NCBI GenBank assembly: GCA_023428515.1
Contig: JAEYXI010000010.1
Location: forward strand, 1 to 9,815
Source: Pseudomonadota bacterium
GTDB lineage: Bacteria > Pseudomonadota > Alphaproteobacteria > Rhizobiales > Rhizobiaceae
Direction of reading: 5' to 3'
Length of the DNA: 9,815 nucleotides
Every line of letters begins with the position of its first letter. Positions within the stretch are counted from its first letter, which is position 1. Shown one piece after another: positions 1-8,307 of the stretch. A program made the translations under genes and the position numbers. The notes under the pieces were generated by a model that worked only from the letters and a program-made list of their open reading frames with translations, made no database searches and was not told where the DNA came from.

Positions 1-1087
1 CGGCCGTATCGGCCTCGACGGTGATGCCGACGCCGAAGCCTGGCGCACTGGCTGGGTAAGGTCCCTCGGTGGAGAGGTTGCGCACGATGTTACCCGAACA
101 GGTGGCCATGCGCCCGCCCTTGTCGAAGTTGACGATCGATATGCCGTTGGCCGCGCCATCGACGATGTTGCTGTTGATGACGGCGCCTTCGAAGGCGAAC
201 TCGGCATAGATCGCCGTCTCGCCGGAGCGTGTGCAGCTATTGCCTGATATCTGGATGTCGCTTCCGCTATTGGCGCGGATGGCGGAAAAGGCGCAGTCGG
301 AAACGACATTGCCCGAAACCATGACCTTGTCGGCGCGGAAGACGTTGATGCCGTTGCCATACTGGCCGGTGCCGCCGCTTCGCGCGCCGATGCGCTCGAC
401 GCGGTTGCCGGTGATCATCGTGCCGTCCTCGCCGGCCTGCCAGCGATGGACGAGGATGCCGCCGTTGGCGCAATCGGACACGCTGTTGCCGGCAATGGCG
501 AGGCCCGTCGCACCGACGGAATAAATGCCGGCCTCGGACGCACCGGATATTTTGGAGCGTTCGATGCGGCCGCCAACCTTCTCGAAGGCGATGCCGTATT
601 TGCCGCTGTCGACGATCTGGCAATTGTCGATGACGGCGTGTTCCACTCGGCGGAAATCGACGACTGCTTTCGCATCATCGCCAAGCCGCCGGTTGGCGCC
701 ATCAATCACCAACCCCGATAATTCGATATGCGCTGCATCTTCCGCGGTCATCAGACGGCCGTCTCCGCCATGGACGATACGGGTGGCGCCGGGTACGCCC
801 GAAAGCCGGACGTTCCGGGGCAGCGCGATGTTGGAAACCATATAGGTTCCGGCAGGCAGGAAGACCGGCGCATCGCGCTCGGCAGCCTCCCGCAGCATCC
901 TTGCGAAGGCCTCGCTCTGGTCGTCGGGTGCGCCGGCTCGCACGCCAAAATCGCCGGCATCGATCGAGCCGCGCATGGCGGCGAGTTGCACGCCGGTCAG
1001 TCCGCCCGCGAGCAGCCTTTCGGGCAGCACCAGACCACCGACGGCAAAGCCGGCGGTGGCGGCGAGAAAGCCACGTCTGTTCAGCAT
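1..1087 (-). CDS. Tat-translocated right-handed beta-helix repeat protein, TIGR03808-like (3' part outside window)
   Basis: About 362 codons are visible and the reading frame runs off the left edge, so the C-terminus is missing. Translation of the minus strand begins MLNRRGFLAATAGFAVGG, a twin-arginine signal (RRGFL at residues 4-8, hydrophobic stretch, then small residues), which predicts folded export to the periplasm. After it comes a pectate-lyase-like opening (DAGDFGVRAGAPDDQSEA, then a VFLPAGTY segment) and from about residue 120 a long series of ~22-residue repeats with Asn/Asp-Gly turns such as ISGNSCTRSG, VSGNVVSDCA and IAGNSVSDCA. This is the architecture of the rhizobial Tat-translocated repeat family I know as TIGR03808, whose function is unknown; a role on polysaccharide is only suggested by the fold. 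An in-frame ATG at 1108 would add seven residues (MARKPVP); neither start has a strong Shine-Dalgarno site. It diverges from the GreA/GreB-like gene. Confidence 0.85.
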   Translation of the reverse strand, partial: MLNRRGFLAATAGFAVGGLVLPERLLAGGLTGVQLAAMRGSIDAGDFGVRAGAPDDQSEAFARMLREAAERDAPVFLPAGTYMVSNIALPRNVRLSGVPGATRIVHGGDGRLMTAEDAAHIELSGLVIDGANRRLGDDAKAVVDFRRVEHAVIDNCQIVDSGKYGIAFEKVGGRIERSKISGASEAGIYSVGATGLAIAGNSVSDCANGGILVHRWQAGEDGTMITGNRVERIGARSGGTGQYGNGINVFRADKVMVSGNVVSDCAFSAIRANSGSDIQISGNSCTRSGETAIYAEFAFEGAVINSNIVDGAANGISIVNFDKGGRMATCSGNIVRNLSTEGPYPASAPGFGVGITVEADTA

Positions 1088-1194
1088 CGGCACAGGTTTT
1101 CTCGCCATTCGTCGCTCATCGCAGGATTTATGCCAGGGCCGTGCGGGCCGGGTCTGTCTTGAGTTGTATCGCGGGACTGGCCTAAGGTCTCTCG

Positions 1195-1668
1195 ATGAGC
1201 AGAGCTTTCACGCGTGAAGACGATAACGAGAACGCGATTGCCGAGATCGGCGAGCGTCCGGTCAGCCCGCACAGGAATCTGGTGACGCCCGGTGGGCTGG
1301 CGCAGATCGATGAGCAAATCGCAGCGTTGCGCCGGGACTTGGCGAAGGCGGAGGCGGCGTCCGATCGGCAAAAGATCGCAACCGTCTCGCGCGACCTGCG
1401 CTACTGGTCGGCGCGCCGCGAGAACGCCGAGCTCTCGGCGCCCGATCCCGATAGCGAGGTCGTGCGTTTCGGTATGACGGTCGCGATCGAGGACGAGGAC
1501 GGGAACGCCAAAAGCTGGAGGATCGTCGGCGAGGACGAAGCCGACGCCGGGAAGGGCAGCGTATCGCATGTCTCGCCTATGGCGCTGGCGTTGTTCGGTA
1601 AGGCGGTTGGCGAGGTGGCGGTGGTCAATGGCAAGGAATGGGAGATCGTTGGGCTCAGCATAGGTTAG
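1195..1668 (+). CDS. GreA/GreB-family RNA polymerase-binding protein with shortened coiled coil
   Basis: 157 residues. An AAGG at 1184-1187, seven bases before the ATG, supports the start. Residues 1-28 are a charged leader opening MSRAFTRED and containing RPVS, as in the proteobacterial proteins annotated 'transcription elongation factor GreAB'. Residues ~29-82 form a helical hairpin opening NLVTPGGL and returning through SRDLRYWSARRENAEL. Residues ~88-157 are a GreA/GreB C-terminal FKBP-like domain (VRFGMTVAIEDEDG, WRIVGEDEAD, VSPMALALFGKAVGEVAVV). Known GreA/GreB enter the secondary channel of RNA polymerase and stimulate transcript cleavage through an acidic GD(L/R)SENA tip. That motif is missing here and the hairpin is about 17 residues shorter than E. 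coli GreB, so cleavage activity is doubtful; a regulatory role like other secondary-channel binders is an inference. It diverges from the Tat protein gene and converges on the 62-residue ORF. Confidence 0.85.
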   Translation: MSRAFTREDDNENAIAEIGERPVSPHRNLVTPGGLAQIDEQIAALRRDLAKAEAASDRQKIATVSRDLRYWSARRENAELSAPDPDSEVVRFGMTVAIEDEDGNAKSWRIVGEDEADAGKGSVSHVSPMALALFGKAVGEVAVVNGKEWEIVGLSIG

Positions 1669-1853
1669 GAGCCAGGCTTCTCCCGCGGCCTGTAGACTGC
1701 GTGATATTTTTTCATCCGTTCCCGTGCAGCTTCCATCTGGCGCTGCATTTCCGGCGGTATGCCATTTGACGGTTGCTGTTCGGGTTTTTCCTGTGCGGAT
1801 GACGTTTCCTCGCCGTCACGCGGCGTTTTTTCATCGTTGGATGTGGTGTTCAT
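1665..1853 (-). CDS. Small hydrophilic hypothetical protein (62 aa)
   Basis: I do not recognise a family. The first ~35 residues are disordered-looking and polar (rich in Glu, Gln, Ser, Thr, Pro). The rest is a predicted basic amphipathic helix (PPEMQRQMEAARERMKKYHA) followed by VYRPREKPGS. There is no signal peptide, membrane segment or Cys. The start is well supported by GAGGG on the minus strand (complement of 1860-1864), seven bases before the ATG, which is the main reason to believe the gene is real. It starts 39 bp after the scpA stop on the same strand with no hairpin-plus-T-run between, so co-transcription with mutA-scpA is possible, though a link to cobalamin metabolism is not shown. 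Its stop overlaps the end of the GreA/GreB-like gene by a few bases. It could also be a small regulatory or stress peptide. Confidence 0.6.
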   Translation of the reverse strand: MNTTSNDEKTPRDGEETSSAQEKPEQQPSNGIPPEMQRQMEAARERMKKYHAVYRPREKPGS

Positions 1854-1892
1854 GATCGACCCTCAGTGGGGCCGAGCATAGATTGCGACTGA

Positions 1893-4018
<2,126 letters not shown>

Positions 4019-4022
<4 letters not shown>

Positions 4023-5476
4023 GGCTGCGCTCCGACCGGCTGTTCCTCGATCGACTGGTCGATGCGCAGCGCATCGAGCCGGTTGCAGAACACGGCGCCG
4101 TCCGTCGGCAAGGGACGCTTGTCGGCGGCGAGCGTCTTTGTCGGGCGTTCCGTGTCAAGCCGGTAGAGCGTCGTTCCGACGATCGCTCTGCTTCCATCGC
4201 GGTATTGCCCGTTGCGTTCTTCGCGAGCCGTTGCAATGCGACTTTGCAAATTCCCATCGGCGAGGCTCTTCAGAAGACCCCCCTCGCTTTCGATCGTACG
4301 AAACTCGTCCCAGGCCCTTTCGCAGAGCGCATCGGTCAGAGCCTCGACGCCGCCAGATCCCGCAGCCGGATCGGCTACGAAGCCGACGTGGCTTTCCTCG
4401 GCCATGATAAGCTGCGCATTGCGAGCGATGCGACGAGCGAAGCCATCCGGCAGGCCGTGCGTGATCGTGTGCGGCAGGATCGAGATCGAATCCGCTCCAC
4501 CCGTCACGGCCGCGAAGCAGGCAATCGTCGAGCGCAATATGTTGGTTTCGGGATCGGCCGCCGTCATCATGCGGTAGGACGTCTCGGCGTGGATCGTGGC
4601 CTCGGCGGGAGGAATCGAACAGAGTTCCAGCATCTTCGACCAGAGCTTGCGAAGCGCTCTCATCTTGGCCATCGACAGGAACTGGTCCTGGTCCACGCTG
4701 ACGGCAAAACCGATATGCGGCGCCGCGTAGACAAGCGCCTGGCGCGCGTCCTCGAACAGCCTGAGATGGGCGGCTACCGATGCGAGCATTGCGCCGAGCT
4801 CCTGCGCTTCGGTCGCCCCCGCATTGTGGAAGACGCGCCCGTCTGCCTCCAGCAGGACGCCTGGCACGCCGAGAGCGAAGAAATGCGCAAGCGATTGCGG
4901 CATCGATGCCTTTAGAGCCTCGATACTCATCGAAAGGCGTCCGGTCCCGGCGAAGATTGCCGCCGGATCGATGCCGAAGGACAGGCTGAGCCGGGCTGGA
5001 TCCGCCCGAACTTTTGTCAGGTAGCCGACCAGCCAGTCCGCCATCGCCCGGCTTGCGGGGTGGACGTCCACCCGCAGGTGAATGCGGTTGAGTGGGATGC
5101 CTGCCAGCACCGTATCCAGCGTCTCGCGCGTCGCCGGCAGGCCGTAGCCGAAAGCATTGGGGGCGCCTTCGAACACCAGCGACAAGCCGGTCGCGCCTTG
5201 TGCCACGTCAGCCAGCGCCTGCTTGTTGGCGCGTTCCGGATCAGGATCGTCGATACGCTGGACGACGAGCCACGGGGCATTGGGATTGCGGCGCGGCAGG
5301 AGGAAGGCGTCGGCGTTGCGTTCGTAAATGGGCTCGATGCGGATGCCGTCGTCGGTCCGCGAGACCAGGGCGTCTTCGAAAGTGGTTCCGGCAAGTCCCT
5401 TCGCGGCCAGCGTCCGCCACTTCTCATGGCTGGCGCCCGGAAAACTGATATCGCCGAGCACTTTCGTCAAATTCAT
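4019..5476 (-). CDS. mutA: Methylmalonyl-CoA mutase small (non-catalytic) subunit, short form
   Basis: 485 residues, starting [20 protein letters not shown] at the ATG complementary to 5474-5476, with GAGGA six bases upstream. The frame stays open a further 181 codons upstream, but that part is the reverse shadow of the DUF853 gene and of the promoter region, so it is excluded. The protein is a paralogue of the large subunit's barrel: [20 protein letters not shown] at ~290-310 parallels the large chain's [15 protein letters not shown], and [25 protein letters not shown] parallels [24 protein letters not shown]. It has the [16 protein letters not shown] and [18 protein letters not shown] stretches typical of small subunits. 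It stops where the cobalamin domain would begin; actinobacterial small subunits (about 620-640 residues) keep a degenerate one, so this is the short form. Its role is structural partner of ScpA in the heterodimer. It is the first gene of the mutA-scpA operon. Confidence 0.95.
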
Positions 5477-5513
5477 TCCAAATCCTCGTTGCCGCTGCGC
5501 TTCGGCGCGAAGC

Positions 5514-5542
5514 ACACTAAGGCGAGGCTGCCCGTGTCGCAA
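5514..5542 (-). promoter_or_regulatory. Candidate promoter of mutA-scpA
   Basis: On the minus strand TTGCGA (5542-5537) is followed after exactly 17 bases by TAGTGT (5519-5514). These match 4/6 and 3/6 of the sigma-70-type consensus, which is moderate. It predicts a transcript start near 5507 and a leader of about 30 nt before the mutA ATG. The -35 sits at the centre of the 26-bp dyad at 5527-5552. Not proven; GC-rich alphaproteobacterial promoters are hard to call by eye. Confidence 0.4.
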
Positions 5543-5552
5543 CATGGGCAGC
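5527..5552. promoter_or_regulatory. 26-bp near-perfect dyad, probable operator
   Basis: Left arm GCTGCCCGTGT (5527-5537), centre CGCA (5538-5541), right arm ACATGGGCAGC (5542-5552). Ten of eleven positions pair exactly; the exception is G5534 facing T5545. It lies between two divergent genes, upstream of both coding starts, so it is not a terminator of either. Its centre falls on the candidate -35 of the mutA promoter, the position expected for a dimeric repressor. The protein that would bind it is unknown. Confidence 0.6.
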
Positions 5553-5566
5553 GGCGCTGGGAGCTG

Positions 5567-5593
5567 CCATTTGGAAATGGAAGCTTTTCCATT
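5567..5593. promoter_or_regulatory. Overlapping palindromes with CCATTT/AAATGG half-sites, probable regulator binding site
   Basis: CCATTTGGAAATGG (5567-5580) is a perfect palindrome with 6-base arms around GG. It shares its right arm with AATGGAAGCTTTTCCATT (5576-5593), with 7-base arms around GCTT. The run is AT-rich within GC-rich surroundings, which makes chance less likely. It contains TTTGGAAA (5570-5577), one base away from TTTGCAAA, the half-site I recall for the PccR/ScfR regulator of propionyl-CoA assimilation in Rhodobacter, but the second spaced half-site of that motif is not seen. It lies just upstream of the candidate ATPase promoter and roughly 30 bp upstream of the candidate mutA -35. 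Confidence 0.55.
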
Positions 5594-5620
5594 GTGGCGC
5601 TGCGACAGCGCAACTATACG
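5592..5620 (+). promoter_or_regulatory. Candidate promoter of the DUF853 ATPase gene
   Basis: TTGTGG (5592-5597), a 17-base spacer and TATACG (5615-5620) resemble a housekeeping promoter (about 3/6 and 4/6 matches). The predicted start point is close to 5627, where an in-frame ATG occurs (5627-5629), so a leaderless form with 17 extra residues is conceivable. The downstream ATG at 5678 is preferred because of its GGAG and its match to family N-termini. Confidence 0.35.
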
Positions 5621-5677
5621 TTTCAGATGAGGAGCGCGAGCCCTCTTTCGTGCAAGCACGCAGTGGAGACGCAGCCT

Positions 5678-7294
5678 ATGGCGGATGATACGACCATCTT
5701 CATCGGGGCCAGCCGTAAGCCGGACGACAGCTACCAGCAGCCCGAGCAACTGCTTCTCAAATACGGCAATCGTCACGGCCTGGTCACCGGCGCGACCGGT
5801 ACCGGCAAGACCGTAACGTTGCAGATCCTTGCCGAAGGCTTCTCGAACCAGGGCGTGCCGGTGTTCTGCGCCGACGTGAAGGGCGACCTTTCGGGCATCG
5901 CCATGATGGGCGAGCCTAAGGACTTTCTCACGGCACGGGCCGAGGCGATCAAGCTCGATCCGTACGAGTTCCAGGAGTTTCCTGTCATCTTCTGGGACCT
6001 GTTCGGCGAGCAGGGGCATCCGGTGAGGGCGACCGTCTTGGAAATGGGACCGCTGCTGCTGTCGCGGCTGATGAACCTCTCCGAGGCGCAGGAAGGCATC
6101 ATGAACATCGCCTTCAAGATCGCCGACGAGGAGGGCCTGCTCCTGCTAGACATGAAGGACCTGCAAGCGCTGCTTTCCAACATCGCCAGCCGTGCCAACG
6201 AGATCAGTTCGCGCTATGGCAACGTCACCAAGCAGTCGGTGGGCGCGATCCAGCGCAACCTGCTCGTCCTCGAGCAGCAGGGCGGCGCCAATTTCTTCGG
6301 CGAGCCGGCGCTGCGGATATCCGACCTCATGCGCACGACGCGCGACGGACGGGGCGCGATCAATGTGCTTGCCGCCGACAAGCTGATGACGAATCCGCGG
6401 CTCTACTCAACCTTCCTGCTCTGGTTGCTGTCGGAACTGTTCGAGGAACTCCCCGAGGTTGGCGACCCTGACAAGCCGAAGCTGGTGTTCTTCTTCGACG
6501 AAGCGCATCTTCTCTTCGACCAGGCGCCCAGGGCTTTGGTTGATCGCGTCGAACAGGTGGTGCGTCTGATCCGCTCCAAGGGCGTCGGCGTCTATTTCAT
6601 CACTCAGAACCCGCTCGATGTTCCCGAAACCGTACTTGCGCAGCTAGGCAACCGCGTCCAGCATGCGCTCCGCGCCTACACGCCACGTGAGCAGAAGGCA
6701 GTGAAGACGGCTGCCGACACGTTCCGTCCCAATCCCGAATTCGACTGCGCCAAGGCAATCACCCAGCTTGGCACCGGCGAGGCGCTGGTCTCGATGCTGG
6801 AGGCCAAGGGCATACCCTCCATGGTCCAGCGCACGCTGATCCGCCCGCCGGCGTCGCGCCTCGGTCCGATCACGCCGCAAGAGCGGGCCAAGCTGATCGC
6901 CGAGAGCCCCGTTGCCGGCCAGTACGACAAGACGATCGATCGGGAATCCGCCTTCGAGATATTGCAGAAGAAGACCTCGAATGCCCAGAATGCCGAGCAG
7001 CAGGCGACCGAGCGCGACCAGCAGCAGGAAACCGGCCGCACGCGCTGGACGCTGCCGGACTTCGGCGGCGACAGCAGCCAGCCCGCTCCGCGAAACGACG
7101 GCGGCTACAGGCAGGACGACCAGCCCCGGCAGCCGGCGCCCCGTCAGCAGGCACCCCGCCCGCGCGCGCCGCGCCCCTCGAACCGTCAGACGGTTGCTGA
7201 GGCTGCAATCAAGTCGGTCGTCCGCTCGGTGGGCTCTTCGGTCGGCAGGGCGATCGTGCGGGGCGTTCTCGGCAGCCTGAAGAAGGGTTTTTGA
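5678..7294 (+). CDS. HerA/YjgR-like P-loop ATPase (DUF853 family)
   Basis: 538 residues from the ATG at 5678, preceded by GGAG (5665-5668). The frame is open far upstream, but that part is antisense to mutA and is not counted. Walker A is GATGTGKT at residues 38-45, followed by [14 protein letters not shown]. Walker B with its catalytic Glu is LVFFFDEAH (269-277). A sensor-like segment [18 protein letters not shown] and then [20 protein letters not shown] lie at about 297-345. This is the HerA-like DUF853 family that includes E. coli YjgR. HerA relatives are hexameric DNA translocases or helicases, but the job of YjgR-type proteins is unsettled. Residues ~433-500 are low complexity (Gln, Pro, Arg rich), and the protein ends in a conserved-looking helix ([28 protein letters not shown]) and a Lys-Lys-Gly-Phe tail. 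It diverges from mutA and converges on the L,D-transpeptidase. Confidence 0.92.
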   Translation: MADDTTIFIGASRKPDDSYQQPEQLLLKYGNRHGLVTGATGTGKTVTLQILAEGFSNQGVPVFCADVKGDLSGIAMMGEPKDFLTARAEAIKLDPYEFQEFPVIFWDLFGEQGHPVRATVLEMGPLLLSRLMNLSEAQEGIMNIAFKIADEEGLLLLDMKDLQALLSNIASRANEISSRYGNVTKQSVGAIQRNLLVLEQQGGANFFGEPALRISDLMRTTRDGRGAINVLAADKLMTNPRLYSTFLLWLLSELFEELPEVGDPDKPKLVFFFDEAHLLFDQAPRALVDRVEQVVRLIRSKGVGVYFITQNPLDVPETVLAQLGNRVQHALRAYTPREQKAVKTAADTFRPNPEFDCAKAITQLGTGEALVSMLEAKGIPSMVQRTLIRPPASRLGPITPQERAKLIAESPVAGQYDKTIDRESAFEILQKKTSNAQNAEQQATERDQQQETGRTRWTLPDFGGDSSQPAPRNDGGYRQDDQPRQPAPRQQAPRPRAPRPSNRQTVAEAAIKSVVRSVGSSVGRAIVRGVLGSLKKGF

Positions 7295-7315
7295 AGCCGG
7301 AGCGCCCACGCCACG

Positions 7316-8044
7316 TCAGGACATGCCGATCCCGCCGGTGACGAGGATGGGCGCCTTGCCCGGAACGCGATCGTAGAGATCGATGATATCCTGGTTCATC
7401 AGGCGCACGCAGCCCGACGAAACCGACCTGCCGATGGAGTTCCATTCCGGCGAGCCGTGCAGGCGGTAAAGCGTGTCCTCGCCGTTCTGGAAGATATAGA
7501 GGGCCCGCGCGCCGAGCGGATTGTCGAGGCCCGGCGGCATGCCGCCATTCTCCTCGCTGTATTGCGCAAGCTCGGGCTGCCTGGCGATCATCTCCTTCGG
7601 CGGCGTCCACTTCGGCCATTTCTGCTTCCACTGGACGTTCGCGCGACCGGCCCATTCGAAGCCCTGGCGGCCGAGGCCGACCCCGTATCGCATCGCCTGC
7701 CCGTTGCCGAGCACGAGATAGAGGAAGTGCTGCGACGTATCGACGACGATCGTGCCTGCCGGCTCGCCGGTCGGGTCCGAGACCACTTGCCGCAGGAACT
7801 GGGGATCCATGCGCTCGATCGGCACAGCCGGGATCTGGAAGCCTTCGTCGAAGACGGGGCCGTACATGGTGACGTAGCTGCCATAGAAGGCGTCGGGGCT
7901 TTCCGGGGGCGGAGCTTCGACGTAGGCCGGGCCTGTGCCGACTGTGGCGCAGGCCGAAAGGCCGATGCTGGCCGCGCCCACGGCGGCCATACTGAGAAAG
8001 CCTCGGCGGGATAATTTGCCGTTGGCCGAAGGAACATCGTACAT
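7316..8044 (-). CDS. L,D-transpeptidase (YkuD/ErfK-YbiS-YcfS-YnhG family), Tat-type lipoprotein
   Basis: 242 residues from the ATG complementary to 8042-8044. The frame opens 58 codons further upstream, but that extension is charged and lacks signal features. Near the N-terminus SRRGFL (12-17) is a twin-arginine motif, followed by a hydrophobic segment and LSAC (29-32), a lipobox with Cys32 as the lipidation site. The mature protein would be a periplasmic lipoprotein. The YkuD domain spans about 90-242 (GTIVVDTSQHFLYLVLGNGQ onward) and ends with the catalytic signature: His196 in LHGSPEW and, sixteen residues later, Cys212 in SSGCVRL. Such enzymes make 3-3 peptidoglycan cross-links or attach proteins to peptidoglycan through a Cys acyl-enzyme. 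Which of these it does cannot be told. The start is only weakly supported by an A-rich purine run. Its 3' end is 21 bp from the convergent ATPase gene. Confidence 0.9.
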   Translation of the reverse strand: MYDVPSANGKLSRRGFLSMAAVGAASIGLSACATVGTGPAYVEAPPPESPDAFYGSYVTMYGPVFDEGFQIPAVPIERMDPQFLRQVVSDPTGEPAGTIVVDTSQHFLYLVLGNGQAMRYGVGLGRQGFEWAGRANVQWKQKWPKWTPPKEMIARQPELAQYSEENGGMPPGLDNPLGARALYIFQNGEDTLYRLHGSPEWNSIGRSVSSGCVRLMNQDIIDLYDRVPGKAPILVTGGIGMS

Positions 8045-8307
8045 GATCTTTTTCTTGCTCTTGTTTTCGATACCAGCCGCTCCTGCGGCGCATCCCTGAT
8101 AAGTGACGAGGCCGATAGACGGTTCCAAATCTGTCTTCAGCTTGGGTAAAGAAAGGCAAAGCTGTGACTGCCGGCGACTGTGGCTTTTTGGCAACTCAGG
8201 GCGTTTCGAGGCGGCCACGCGCCGCCGCTTGGCATCAACGATTCATACGCAAGTCCGGTTGACGTACGGCCGGGAAATAATGTCATAACCGCCTCTGCGG
8301 AAAACAT
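8045..8307. other. Divergent intergenic region between the L,D-transpeptidase and aminotransferase genes
   Basis: 263 bp with no convincing gene. It holds two small GC-rich hairpins: GCCGC-TCCT-GCGGC at 8076-8089, inside the likely leader of the L,D-transpeptidase mRNA, and GGCGGC-CACGC-GCCGCC at 8210-8226. On the plus strand TTGACG (8259-8264) is a good -35 candidate for the aminotransferase, but no good -10 lies at the right distance; AATAAT at 8276-8281 is too close. I saw no clear promoter for the minus-strand gene. Confidence 0.5.

Noticed and set aside
1669..1695. Inverted repeat CAGGC/GCCTG near the end of the 62-residue gene, considered as a terminator.
   Set aside because: Five-base arms with a 10-base loop and no T-run on either strand; it lies within coding sequence.
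5499..5513. GCTTCG-GCG-CGAAGC hairpin in the mutA leader, considered as part of a cobalamin riboswitch.
   Set aside because: Only a 6-bp stem with a 3-base loop in a leader of about 30 nt; the long B12-box architecture is absent.
5060..5677. Plus-strand frame of the DUF853 gene open for 206 codons upstream.
   Set aside because: It is antisense to mutA and its composition is that of a shadow frame; the family N-terminus begins at 5678.
5477..6019. Minus-strand frame of mutA stays open for 181 codons upstream of its start, giving a 666-residue ORF.
   Set aside because: The extension is antisense to the DUF853 gene, has no family similarity, and the ATG at 5476 has a good ribosome site and the expected small-subunit N-terminus. 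Open antisense frames are common in GC-rich DNA.
7295..7315. Convergent gap between the ATPase and L,D-transpeptidase genes, checked for a bidirectional terminator.
   Set aside because: Only 21 bp and no inverted repeat followed by T residues.
8103..8288. 61-codon plus-strand ORF in the 8045-8307 intergenic region.
   Set aside because: No ribosome site, Arg/Thr-rich shadow-like composition, and it ends just before the aminotransferase start.
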